This document shows positions 1 to 10,300 of a stretch of DNA of 64,000 nt, in pieces. The stretch comes from Acinetobacter lactucae (GTDB lineage: Bacteria; Pseudomonadota; Gammaproteobacteria; Pseudomonadales; Moraxellaceae). The stretch spans positions 31,653 through 95,652 of the forward strand of contig NZ_LRPE01000002.1 of NCBI RefSeq assembly GCF_001605885.1, given 5' to 3'. Each line of letters begins with the position of its first letter. The stretch's first letter is position 1. A model generated the notes under the pieces. The model did no database searches. It was not told where the DNA came from and saw nothing but the letters and a program-made list of their open reading frames with translations. A program made the translations under genes and the position numbers.

Positions 1-39
1 GAACGGCGTGATATGGTATGTGAACACCTCCAAAAATAA
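1..39 (+). CDS. possible 3' end of an upstream gene (partial)
   Basis: Frame 1 is open from the window edge to a TAA at 37-39 and reads ERRDMVCEHLQK. The start lies outside the window. It would end just before the ribosome-binding region of the gene at 49. Frame 2 is also open, to a TAG at 44-46, so the assignment is weak. Confidence 0.25.
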   Translation, partial: ERRDMVCEHLQK

Positions 40-48
40 GGATTAGAT

Positions 49-285
49 ATGTCAGACAATACAACGAAATGGCTTTGTGTAGGTGGTGCACTAAGTGGAG
101 AGTGGAGAGAGCAGCAATTAGAAGCTTTTGATGTTGATCCCAATGATTTAAATACTCATAGTTATGAACCAATGAAACTTATTAATCCTGTTACCAAGGC
201 AGAACAGCATTTCTATGTATATACGGAGTTACAGGAACAGGCATATGATAGGGCCATAAATTTTGCCTTATATAAAAATCAATAA
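49..285 (+). CDS. hypothetical protein, 78 aa
   Basis: A small acidic soluble protein with no signal peptide or membrane segment. The ATG follows an AAGG ribosome-binding site about 9 bases upstream, and a clear hairpin terminator follows the stop, so it looks like a genuine gene. I recognise no family. The sequence is rich in Glu, Gln and aromatic residues (WLCVGGALSGEW near the N-terminus). Small ORFs of this kind are common in Acinetobacter accessory or phage-derived DNA, but nothing here proves a phage origin. Confidence 0.6.
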   Translation: MSDNTTKWLCVGGALSGEWREQQLEAFDVDPNDLNTHSYEPMKLINPVTKAEQHFYVYTELQEQAYDRAINFALYKNQ

Positions 286-292
286 GGATGAG

Positions 293-316
293 AGAGCACT
301 GAGGTGCTCTTTTTTA
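293..316 (+). terminator. rho-independent terminator
   Basis: Arms AGAGCAC (293-299) and GTGCTCT (304-310) form a 7-bp stem with a 4-base loop, followed by a T run. It lies directly downstream of the 78-aa gene. Confidence 0.75.
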
Positions 317-536
317 TGAGAAGATAAGGACTGGTTAAGTGGAAAAACAATTAAAAAAGCCCCTCATATCTGAGAGACTAGTCATATCAATTTTCTGGGA
401 TGAATGGCTGCAATTTCTTAAATAACTAAACAAATCAAATTGATAAAAGTAGTTAATAGTATAATAAATCAGTGCACTAATTTATTCTTAATAGTAGCAA
501 AGCCTTAAAACAACTTAAGGCACTGTTAATAAGAAA

Positions 537-713
537 TTATTTGTTGTTCGGATCAGGTTGATCATTATTCTCTGGCAGATCTTTTACGGTGCCAGGAACT
601 TCTGATGGTTGAGTTTCAGTAGGGGGTGTGGTTGCAGAATGCTTTTTTATTTGAGCTTTAATGATATTAGCGTGGTTAGTTGTATTTTGAGAAAAACTTT
701 TAAAACCTGACAT
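537..713 (-). CDS. small hypothetical protein, 58 aa
   Basis: Reading the minus strand from the ATG at 713 gives a 58-residue ORF ending at TAA (537-539). It begins MSGFKSFSQNTTNHANI and has a Pro/Thr/Glu-rich second half ending PENNDQPDPNNK. GAAGATAAAA precedes the start as a weak ribosome-binding site. It is hydrophilic and probably disordered, with no signal peptide. It is the only coding candidate in the 780 bases between the first two larger genes. Function unknown; coding status rests on the unbroken frame, plausible start and protein-like composition. Confidence 0.5.
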   Translation of the reverse strand: MSGFKSFSQNTTNHANIIKAQIKKHSATTPPTETQPSEVPGTVKDLPENNDQPDPNNK

Positions 714-1065
714 TTTTATCTTCTTATCTTTACTAGGGAAAGCCCATAGTACGCTTTAAATGCCTTTACATTGCGGTAGTTTTAAGACTGATATGTGTTG
801 ATATGTCATAGAAATAGGCTTTATTTCGACTATATATTTCATAAATAAAATCAATTATATACAACTCGTTGAATCCTTTCCTTTAAAACTTGGAATTATG
901 CTATCCATATTTCAAGTAGGGGTACATAAAGCACACATATATAAATTTTTTCAAAGTAGTGAATGGATAAATTTTAAAAAATCACTCAATCTAATTGTCT
1001 ACAAAATATTGATAGTATAAAAATTTTGTTAAGCATACTATGTCTGATTAAATTGGAGCATATTA
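714..1065. other. AT-rich intergenic stretch
   Basis: I see no convincing gene or RNA here. The sequence is strongly AT-rich, with scattered short ORFs lacking ribosome-binding sites. It must hold the promoters for the divergent flanking small ORFs, but no single promoter stands out. Confidence 0.5.
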
Positions 1066-1281
1066 ATGCTAAAAGACATTACCATTATTGATTATCAAGG
1101 AAAGGAACTAAGAGCACAGGCAAGCTATAAAGAAGTAAATACTAATAAAATCAATTATTCATCTAGAGTTCAAAGAACCACTGTTGAATATATTTTGTTA
1201 AGAGGGGAATTTATTTACCCTACTTCAAATATGGTTTTCAACAGTTCCGATGGCAACAGCTATTATATAGAATATAAATGA
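1066..1281 (+). CDS. hypothetical protein, 71 aa
   Basis: A 71-residue ORF with a good start: GGAG lies about 9 bases before the ATG, and a short hairpin with a T run follows the stop. The product is hydrophilic with alternating beta-type hydrophobics (ITIIDYQGKEL, VEYILLRGEFIY) and several Tyr residues. It has no signal peptide or membrane segment. I recognise no family. The strong AT bias matches the neighbouring accessory genes. Confidence 0.5.
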   Translation: MLKDITIIDYQGKELRAQASYKEVNTNKINYSSRVQRTTVEYILLRGEFIYPTSNMVFNSSDGNSYYIEYK

Positions 1282-1301
1282 CTCACTTAGGTGGGTTTTT
1301 T
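1281..1301 (+). terminator. short hairpin terminator
   Basis: Arms ACTCAC and GTGGGT (one G-T pair) around TTAG, then six T residues, directly after the 71-aa gene. Confidence 0.5.
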
Positions 1302-1498
1302 AATAGTTGATTTTAAAAGGATAATGATGCGTTCTACTTTGATCCAAAACCGAATTTTTTTAATTTTGCTGAGTTTTGATAGATATAGATGAAAACAGTA
1401 ATGCAAAAGTAGAAGTAAGCATTAGATAGAGTAATAATTTCTCTTCTTTAACTCATGATATATTGATAGCAAGTGGATAATTAGAAAATTTAAAAGAT

Positions 1499-1858
1499 AT
1501 GAAAATATATATTTGTGTTGGTCTCTTGATAAGTCTGCTCTCAGCTTGTTCAAATAATAAATTAAATTCTGAGATTCCTAAACAAGTTCAAGGAAAACAA
1601 CAAGATCAAAAACTTAAGCCACCAGGCACTAGCACAAGTAAAGAATGGGACTCGTCTTTTGATTGTGATCCTATTAAAGTTAAAAATCTTATTGGTAAAA
1701 CTGGCTTAACAGACAAACAAGTTCTGTCGATGACAAATGCGAGAGTTTATCGAAGTGCTTACGTTGGAGAACCAGTTACAGAAGAATTTCGCCCAGACAG
1801 AGTTACTATAGTAATCGACCCAAAAACAAAAAGAATAGTGGCTAGTTCATGTGGTTAA
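1499..1858 (+). CDS. lipoprotein with I78-type peptidase inhibitor domain
   Basis: The N-terminus is a lipoprotein signal with lipobox LSAC at residues 14-17, so the product should be lipidated at Cys17. After a Gln/Lys-rich linker, residues about 55-119 match the peptidase inhibitor I78 pattern seen in small Gram-negative exported proteins: a Cys, then LIGK, a short helix, a VYRSAY strand, EFRPDRVTIVID, and a C-terminal SSCG. The two Cys (in DCDP and at the end) probably form the family disulfide. Inhibition of serine proteases in the envelope is inferred from the family. The start is the first ATG before the signal peptide; its ribosome-binding site is poor. It stands alone. Confidence 0.7.
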   Translation: MKIYICVGLLISLLSACSNNKLNSEIPKQVQGKQQDQKLKPPGTSTSKEWDSSFDCDPIKVKNLIGKTGLTDKQVLSMTNARVYRSAYVGEPVTEEFRPDRVTIVIDPKTKRIVASSCG

Positions 1859-1957
1859 TTAATTAAGAATACCTAAAAACTAAAGTATTGATAACAAATT
1901 CTTGATTGTAAAAAGCTCTAACTAATTTTATTTTTGAAGAGAAAAAAGGAGTTAATT

Positions 1958-2143
1958 ATGAAAAATCTTTTATTGATTTTGACTGTGTTGAGTGGGTTGA
2001 GTTTAACAGCTTGTGCTGTACATACTCGTGAAGGAAGTGTTGTGGTTGATCCAGATGGTCGCTTGATTGACGGTGGCTATCATGATGGACGAAGTCATGG
2101 CCGTTTTTGTCCTCCTGGACAAGCGAAAAAGGGGAATTGCTAA
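1958..2143 (+). CDS. small lipoprotein, 61 aa
   Basis: I chose the ATG at 1958 because AAAAAAGGAG lies just upstream and the protein then begins with a clean signal peptide; an in-frame TTG at 1934 would only add charged residues. The lipobox is LTAC, with lipidation expected at Cys19. The short mature part is Gly/His/Asp-rich (DGGYHDGRSHGRFCPPGQ) and ends with a second Cys pair. Similar tiny lipoproteins occur in Acinetobacter, but I know no function. A strong terminator follows. Confidence 0.7.
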   Translation: MKNLLLILTVLSGLSLTACAVHTREGSVVVDPDGRLIDGGYHDGRSHGRFCPPGQAKKGNC

Positions 2144-2182
2144 AACTTAAAATAATTACAGTATGAGTTAGGTTTTGCTTGG

Positions 2183-2206
2183 AACCTCCTTTTGGGAGGT
2201 TTTTTG
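2183..2206 (+). terminator. rho-independent terminator
   Basis: Arms AACCTCC (2183-2189) and GGAGGTT (2195-2201) with a TTTTT run, immediately after the small lipoprotein gene. Confidence 0.8.
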
Positions 2207-2245
2207 TGTTTAAGTCAATTAATAATAAAATTCCGCTAGTACTTA

Positions 2246-2394
2246 GCTGTTAAGCACCCGCTTCTCAAGCATTTCCATAAAGGTTTTTAATAATTCAGCT
2301 TTACATTCAGATGTAGAAATTGCTACATCGTTCTCAATGAAGTAGGAAAAGTAATTGATTTTTAAAATTAATTTATATTGTAGTAGGATTTAAT
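2246..2394 (-). pseudogene. orphan 3' fragment of a LysR-type regulator gene
   Basis: On the minus strand an open frame without a start codon ends LLKTFMEMLEKRVLNS before a TAA. This matches the C-terminus of the complete LysR protein encoded at 11376-12293 (ILKTFMEMLEKRIVGS). The DNA match is about 36 bases, in the same orientation (2259-2294 against 11392-11428). Upstream of that tail the reading soon stops resembling the LysR protein. It looks like a remnant left when the CDI locus was inserted, or what is left of a second regulator gene. It is not expected to be functional. Confidence 0.6.
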
Positions 2395-2586
2395 AATCTT
2401 GTAGACGTTTTCCTATCTAAGATTATCTAGATGCTAACAAGATCCTCAATAATTCTAATTAATATGGCTTAAATAGAGGAGGATATCTTAATTCTGATAA
2501 ATTTTATTTTATGCAAATATAAAGAAAAATTGAATAATATGTTTTTTTATGTAAAATAAAGTTCTTATACGTACTTTTCTGTATAT
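2395..2586 (+). promoter_or_regulatory. AT-rich leader of the cdi operon
   Basis: About 190 very AT-rich bases without genes precede cdiB. This is the only place a promoter for cdiBAI can sit. Several TATAAT-like stretches are present, so I cannot choose one. The ribosome-binding site for cdiB is weak. Confidence 0.4.
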
Positions 2587-4329
2587 GTGATGTTAACTAG
2601 AAATTTTATAACTTCTTCCCTTATTCTTTTTGCAGGTTTTCACCAATATGTTTATGCAGTCGAAGATGTATCTTTGCCTAGTCAGGTGCTTCAAGATCAA
2701 CGTTTAAAAGAGCTTAATCAGCAACTACAAGACCAGCTTGCCCAGCAAGCACCTTATCAAAACACAAAACCCTTACAGGATTTTAAGCGTCTGATTGTTG
2801 AAGAAAGCCCATGCGTAACGGTTAAAAAAATTAGTCTTGTCCCTTTAAATGATCAGTCTGAGTCTGACTTACATCAATTTAACTTTGTGGTTAAGGCCAT
2901 AAAAAAACACCCACAGAATATTTTGGGTAGATGTATTGGAACCAAAAGCTTACACAACATTGTCAACTATGCCCAAAACGAACTTTTAAAAAAGGGTTTT
3001 ATTACCAGTCAAATTGTTGTGAGTCCGCAAGACTTAAATCAGGGTAATTTAAACCTGAGTATACAAATCGGACGCTTGAATAAAATCATAATTCAAGAAG
3101 GGAAAATCTCGTCATTACAGCTTAAGACTGGCTTGCCCTTTAAAGCGGGTGACATTGTAAATTTAAAAAGACTTGATCAGGGTCTGGAAAACCTAAAACG
3201 TGTCTATGCGGTAGATATGCAAATTACTCCCGCAAGTGCTCAAGATAAAGAATTAACGGGTTATAGTGATTTAATACTCAAACTTCAACCACTACAAAAA
3301 GTTAATTTCAATTTAAGTATAGATGACTCGGGTAATCAGGACACCGGTACCTACATGGGAAATATCGGGTTAGGCGTCAATAATCCATTTCATTTAAATG
3401 ATATTTTATCGTTAAACGTGAGTCATTCATTAGATGACTTTCATGAAGACTTAAACCGAAGTTACTTTGTTAGTTATCAGTTACCTGTTGGTTATTATGA
3501 TTTAGGTCTTAGCTATAATGACTACCAATATAAGCAAACAGTCTTAGGTGCGAACGGTCCACTGCTTTACCATGGCAACAGCCAACAAGCCAACCTGAAT
3601 TTGTCTCGTGTGATTAGCCGTAGCGGACAACATAAAACCAGTATTTACGGGAAGATTTATCATAAAGAAAGCCAAAGTTTTATTGATGATATTGAAATTA
3701 GCGTACTACACCGTAAAACATCAGGCTGGAATTTAGGCGTTCAACACCGTCAATATTTAGGAAATGCGGTATTCGATAGCAGTATTGATTACCGTCGTGG
3801 GATGGGGACAAATGCTTGGACAGCACCTGAAGAAAATATTACAGATAATAAGGGAAATCATCTTCCTGTTGAAGGTTACTCCCGTGCTCCACTTTTAAGT
3901 GCCGATTTACGTTTTAGTACACCATTTCTTTTGCTCGAAAAACCTGCTCAATATCGCTTTAACTGGCGTGGACAATATGCACCGAAAATTTTAGTACCTA
4001 ACGACCGCTTTTATATTGGCGGGCGCTATAGCGTGCGTGGCTTTGATGGTGAACTCATGCTTTCCGGAGATAACGGACAGTATGTACAGCAAGAAATCAG
4101 CTTGAATGCACCAATTCCTAATACCCAGTTTTATATGGCAGTCGATCAGGGCTGGGTCAATGGTCACAATAGCATACCGGGTCAACGTTATTTACTCGGA
4201 AGCGTCTTAGGGCTACGCACCTATCAAAATAGTTTTTATCTGGATGCCTTTACAGGTCGGGGGCTAATTGCACCTGACAGCATAAAAAAAGACTGGGTTA
4301 CCGGTTTTAGTATCAACCTTTCTTATTAA
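2587..4329 (+). CDS. cdiB: CdiB/ShlB-type outer-membrane two-partner secretion transporter
   Basis: This Omp85-family barrel exports the CdiA effector across the outer membrane. The protein starts with a signal peptide (cleavage near YVYA, residue 24). A Gln-rich plug-helix region follows to about residue 65. Two POTRA domains span about 75-230, including a Cys pair (ESPCVTV and GRCIG). A 16-strand barrel occupies about 240-580. The conserved VRGF motif of the L6 hairpin is present in RYSVRGFDGE (near residue 482), and the C-terminus ends in an aromatic beta signal (GFSINLSY). The length of 580 is normal for the family. GTG at 2587 and ATG at 2590 are adjacent alternative starts. cdiA follows after 24 bases, so the two are co-transcribed. 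Confidence 0.93.
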   Translation: MMLTRNFITSSLILFAGFHQYVYAVEDVSLPSQVLQDQRLKELNQQLQDQLAQQAPYQNTKPLQDFKRLIVEESPCVTVKKISLVPLNDQSESDLHQFNFVVKAIKKHPQNILGRCIGTKSLHNIVNYAQNELLKKGFITSQIVVSPQDLNQGNLNLSIQIGRLNKIIIQEGKISSLQLKTGLPFKAGDIVNLKRLDQGLENLKRVYAVDMQITPASAQDKELTGYSDLILKLQPLQKVNFNLSIDDSGNQDTGTYMGNIGLGVNNPFHLNDILSLNVSHSLDDFHEDLNRSYFVSYQLPVGYYDLGLSYNDYQYKQTVLGANGPLLYHGNSQQANLNLSRVISRSGQHKTSIYGKIYHKESQSFIDDIEISVLHRKTSGWNLGVQHRQYLGNAVFDSSIDYRRGMGTNAWTAPEENITDNKGNHLPVEGYSRAPLLSADLRFSTPFLLLEKPAQYRFNWRGQYAPKILVPNDRFYIGGRYSVRGFDGELMLSGDNGQYVQQEISLNAPIPNTQFYMAVDQGWVNGHNSIPGQRYLLGSVLGLRTYQNSFYLDAFTGRGLIAPDSIKKDWVTGFSINLSY

Positions 4330-4353
4330 TTTACTTTAGAAAAGACTTTATTC

Positions 4354-7300
4354 ATGAACAAGAATAGTTATCGCATTATTTATAGCAAAGCACGTCAAAT
4401 GTTTGTGGCTGTGGCTGAAAATGTACGAAGCCAAACCAAGACATCGGGTCAAAGTGAAGCTAGCTCCCAGAACCAAATTAATAATACTGAATCTCAGGCA
4501 TTTCATCAGCTCTGGCAAGTGAAAGCACTGGTTGCCAGTATAAGTTTGTGGATGCCTTTAGCACCAGTTTATGCAGGTATTGTAGCAGATAGTGCTGCAA
4601 ATGCTGCGAATAGAGCAGTCATTGCTGCGGGTAAGAACTCAGCAGGTACAGTTGTTCCTGTCGTTAATATTCAAACTCCAAAAAATGGGATATCCCATAA
4701 TATTTATAAACAGTTTGATGTACTGGCAGAAGGTGCTGTACTGAATAACAGCCGTCAGGGTGCTACAACAAAAACAGTAGGAAACGTTGCAGCCAACCCG
4801 TTTTTAGCTACAGGTGAAGCACGAGTTATTTTAAATGAAGTAAATTCATCAGCGGCTTCACGCTTTGAGGGCAACTTGGAAGTTGCAGGGCAAATGGCTG
4901 ATGTGATTATTGCCAATCCATCTGGTATTAACATTAAAGGTGGTGGCTTTATTAATGCCAATAAAGCAATTTTTACCACAGGGAAGCCTCAGTTAAATGC
5001 CGATGGCAGTATCAAGCAGTTTACGGTTGATCAAGGAAAAATTACGGTTTCAGCAAATCCTAATTCTAAATTTGGACTAGGTGGAAATAATAACGATGCA
5101 AATTATGTAGACCTCTATGCCCGTGCATTAGAACTCAGTGCTGAACTTCGTGCTAAAAATGATATTCAGGTCATTGCCGGGGCAAATAATGTCAGTGCAG
5201 ATTTACAGGATGTTACGGCTAAAACTGGTACTGGAACCGCACCGACATTAGCGGTAGATGTTAAAGCGCTTGGTGGGATGTATGCCAATAATATTTACTT
5301 GATGGGAACTGAAAAAGGTTTAGGCGTGACTAACGCAGGGACTCTTCAGGCAGTCAACAATCTGGTGATTACCAGTGCCGGAAAAATTGAACACAGTGGC
5401 ACAATCAGTTCGACCAGTAAAACCCAGGGTTTAGTAAACATACAAACAACGGGTACTGGTGCAGCTGCCGATATCAACTCATCAGGCAGTATTAACAGTA
5501 ATAGCATGCTAAATATCGATTCAGGCAATAACCTGAATGTAAATGCTAAAGAAATTATTATTAATAACGGTAGCTTGGCTTCCTCTCCTTTAATGATCAA
5601 TACTAAAGGTAATTTAAATTTAGCGGCGAATAGTCGAATTTTTAATGATGCGCAGAGCGGGGATGTATATGTTGATGCAGCGAACATCAATCTGGCAACT
5701 AACGCAGGCATCACCAGTAACCGTGGTACAGCAAGCATACAGGTACAAAAAGACTTGGTTGCAGCAAAAGACGCAAAACTGATTGCTGCCAAAGATTTAA
5801 ATGTTTTAAGTAATGGTAAGTTATCACTTACAGAGAACCATATACAGGCATCTTTAGGTTCAATCAACTTACAAGCAAATTCGGCTAATACCCAAAATAT
5901 CATTGATCTTCAAGGTGGAACGATTTATGCGGGTAAAGATTTAAACCTCTATAGTTCAGGAGATTTAAATCTAAAGAATCTTGGATTTTCACTTGAAAAC
6001 GCTGCGACACGTGTCAAAAACATTAAAGCCTACAGTGGACGTGATCTGGTCTGGAACAATGCTGACAAGGCACTTCCACTTATTACAGGCATGGTTCAGC
6101 TGGATGCAGCCAATAATTTAACTGTTACAGCAAAAGAAATTTCTAACAAAGACAGCATTCAACTCCATGCCAATCAAATAGCACTCAATAGTGCACTGAC
6201 CTCACAAAAAAATATTGATGTGAGTTCTGAAATTGCTGATCTTGTTTTAAGTCAGGCACTCAAGGCTCAAGGTGATATTAATCTTACCGCACTAGCTGGT
6301 GGAGTTACTGCAAATAGCTTAAAGGCCACATCTTCGGCTGGAAAGATTTCTATACTTGCGAATAAAAATATAAATTTAAACTCGACCCAGACAAGCAAGG
6401 CGATGCCTTCAGCTGATAAAGATGAACTAACAACTGATCAGTCCATTATTAGTGGTTTAAAAGGAGTAACGCTTGGTTCTATTGGTGATGGCACAGTGAA
6501 CTTGCAATCAGTACAAGTTAATGCGAGTCAGGGCGATATATTAGTTTCAAGTAATAATGGAATAAATTTAAAGGCGAATACTGATGTAGTTGTTACTGCA
6601 AATAAGGGCCAAGTTAAAACGGTAAATAATATTCTAAAGGGACAAACCGTTTCGATAGAAAATAGCAAATCCGATATTAAAATACAAAATACAGATCTAA
6701 GCTCAACGGTTGGTAAACTTGCGATCAATAGTAGAGCAGGCATGAGTACAATTATCGACAGCGTATTAACGTCAAAAGGTAATACTGAACTCTATGCAAA
6801 AGATTTACTGACTTTACAGGGTGTGAATGCTACATCAGACCAGCATCTGGCGGTAAGTTCTGGTCGTACGGTTTATAGCAATGCTGAGTATACGCCAGCG
6901 ACCAAATGGATTGCGGATAAAGTCACTAACTTAACATCTAAGGGTGTTACCTCTGTAACCGCTACAGGAAACCAGGTATTACAAAATACAAATTTAACCG
7001 GCGGGGCTGTTTTATTAGAGGCGGGCGGGTTTATTACAGGCCAGACTGGATTGAACTTAAATGCGGTTGGAAGTGAGTTACTCAAGAATGATACAAAGTT
7101 AAATAGCCTGAATGGTGACCTAACAATTCAAACCAATTCTAACTTAACCATTGATCCTAAAGTTTATAGTTTAAAAGCAGTGGGTGATATTGAACTTGTT
7201 TCTAAAAACGGTAATCTGACTTTAATTGGACATAGTGGAGAAGATGGGATTGGTTCTGAACGAGTTGTTAAGCTTAGTACACTAACCGGAGGAATTAGTT

Positions 7301-10300
7301 TAGAAGGAACAAGGGTTGAATTACAAGGTTCTGAGTTGGTTGCACAAAAAAACATTAAAATTTTAGCAAATAATGATGATGTTCAGGTAAGTGCTATTAA
7401 AAATAAACTCAATAATAATAAGTTGTCAGATGGCAATAAGTTGTTGGTTGATTTAATGGAAATAGATAATAAATTTAAGAAAATAAGTATTAATAATAAA
7501 TATACAGAAAGTTTTCTTGCTGACGTTAAAATTCTTGAAAATGCGTATGATATAGCTTTTCATTTTAATCCTTCTGCTTATGAGCAAGATGCTTCTTATC
7601 GAAAAGGAACTGATAAAGATATACAATTTTTTAATGAGTTTTATGATGGTTTTGTGAAAAAATATAGTGATATTATTGAGCCCAATATATCTTCTCAGCA
7701 ATTAAATGGAACAAAATATTCTACTCAAATTTCAATAGCTGTTCCATTTGGTGATGGAGATTATGCTCGCAAGGAAGATATTTTAAGCCCAAATGGTTAT
7801 TTTAAATATAAATATAATCAAAATGAGATTAGAAGTGAAATTGATTATTTATCAAAATTAAATGGATACGAGCACTTTAGCTCCAAATTAGTTAGTAACA
7901 TAGGGGATATTGATATTAATTCATCAAAAGGTATTTCTATTTCTGGTTCTGAATTAATGTCTAAAAAAGGACTAGTGAATATCGAAGCACTTGGAGCATT
8001 ATCTCAAAATTATACAAGTACAGTACAAGGGAAGGATAAAAAACCTAAGACTCTTGGAGCAAGTGTTATTATTGATGGTTCACAGGATTTTTATGATAAA
8101 GGCAATGAAAATGATGAAAATTATAGTATGAGAACACTAGTTATCCCTACCATTATTAATGGAGATAAAGGAGTTAACATAAGAGCGGTAGGGAAAACTA
8201 AGGATGATAATTTGGTTTTACAAGCTACTGGTATTATTGCAAAAAATGGTGATGTAAAAATAGAATCAAATAAAAGTATTTTATTTGATGCCGCAGTTGA
8301 ACAAAGTTATGACCGTACAATAACTACTGAAAAGAAAAAATCATGGGGTGGTTTAAAGAAAAAATATATTACTACTGTTTCTGAAAATAATGAAACAAAT
8401 GCGGCATCAGTTGATATTTCTGCAAAGAATATTTCGATTGAAACGAAGAAACTAGATCCCTCTGTAGATGCTAAGACACCAGATAATAATATTGATATTT
8501 ACTCAGGTCGTTTCACTGCTAATGGTGGAAAAATTTCGATTAACTCTGGTGGTGATCTTAATTTTTACACAGTAGAAGAGAGTTCTAGCAGTAATGTAGA
8601 TATTACAAAAAAATCATCATTTGCTAGTATTAAATACAATACCTCTAAAACTAATGCAACACGTACTCAAGTTAGTGAATTACCTGCAACCTTAACAGCA
8701 GATTATATTGGTACACAATCTGTTGGGGGAACACGATTGGTAGGAACTGAATTTGATTATTTAAAAGATATAACAATAAAAACAGGAGGAACACTAGAGT
8801 TAATTGCTGCTAAAACTTCTATTACAGAGTTGGTGAAAAAAGAAAAAAATTCTGTAGTTTGGCAGTCAATGCAAGATAAAGGCTCAATTACTGAAACTGC
8901 TCAATTACCAAGTTTTAACGGTCCAGTTTTACCTACCTTTAAAGCGGCAGGTGGTTTAAGTGTACAAGTTCCAATTAGTGAAAAAGACGCTAATAAAGTA
9001 GAGCTACGTGATGCGATTCTTGATTTATCTAAAAAACCAGGGAACGAATATTTAAAAGAATTAGTAAACCGAAAAGATGTAGATTGGCAAACAGTTTTAT
9101 TAACTCAAAAAGATTGGGACTATAAACAGCAAGGTCTTACTGCTGCTGGTGCTGCAATTATTGTGATTATTATAACGATTGTAACCATGGGTACAGGAAC
9201 TGCTGCAGCGGCAGGTGCGGCTGGAGGAACAGCAGCAAGTGGTACTACAGTTGGTCTAGGCGCAAGCATGATTGGAACTGCTGGTGTGACTACGACTGCA
9301 GCAGGTGCAATCGTTCCATCAGCTCTAGGTGCTATGGCGAATGCAGCTGTTACAAGCTTAGCAACACAAGCAGGCATTAGTTTAATTAATAATGGCGGAG
9401 ATATTGGTAAAACACTAAAAGATTTAGGAAGTAAAGATTCAATTAAGAATTTGGCAGCTTCAGTTGTTACAGCAGGATTAATGAGCCAAGTTAGTACTGC
9501 TTTAAATTTAAAACCAGATAGTACAGTTTTATCAGATAGATTATTAAATAACTTTACAAGTTCAGTCGGTTCTACATTAGTGCAAACTGCTATTAAGGGT
9601 GGAGACTTAGAGGAGAATCTTAAAGTTGCTCTACTTTCAGGACTTGCGGGTGCTTTACAAGGTGAGTTGGCAAGCCAAATAGGTGATAAATTAGATAAAG
9701 TAGACCCAAATGTATGGGAATATACTATTCATAAGATTGCCCATGCAGCAGTGGGGTGTGCAACAGCCGCTGCAACCAAGCAAAGTTGTGAAGCTGGTGC
9801 AATCGGAGCTGGAGTGGGAGAAATCGTTGCTAGTTTAATGCCAGGTCCAGTCAATGGTATAGAATACAATGAAGAAGAAAAATTAAAAATTAGAAATACT
9901 GGAAAGATTGTTGCTGGAGTTGTTTCTGCATACTCTGGTTATGATGTGAATACAGCAGCTAATTCTGCAGATATAGCAATACAAAATAATTCATTAGTAA
10001 AATTAGCTTCTACTGCTGGTAAGATTTTAGTTAAATCATTAGATGAGTTAAATGCTTTTAGAAAAGCAGGAAAAAACTTTACAGTTAATGATCTGAAAGC
10101 TTCTATTAAAAAGCAAGGTGCAGATGAGCTGCTTGGTATGGCAGATGATTTATATAGTATCTTTGCAAGAAATACCTCAAATTTTGATAGGGTTATGGCA
10201 GCTATTGATTTAGTTGTTGGAACTGATTTAAAGAAAAGTAATGGTATTGCTTCTAGAAAAGTAGAAGAATTGATTCGCGATAAAGCATTTGTCCAAAGTT

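Noticed and set aside
2246..2394. Functional small protein from the LysR tail fragment
   Set aside because: It has no start codon or ribosome-binding site; only the last residues match LysR, so it is treated as a remnant.
5346..5903. 185-residue antisense ORF inside cdiA
   Set aside because: It is a mirror of the repetitive FHA codons and is rich in Leu, Ala and Phe by codon complement, with no ribosome-binding site.
9120..9377. Ala/Val/Pro-rich antisense ORF
   Set aside because: It is the reverse complement of the Gly/Ala/Thr-rich pretoxin segment of cdiA; an artefact of composition.
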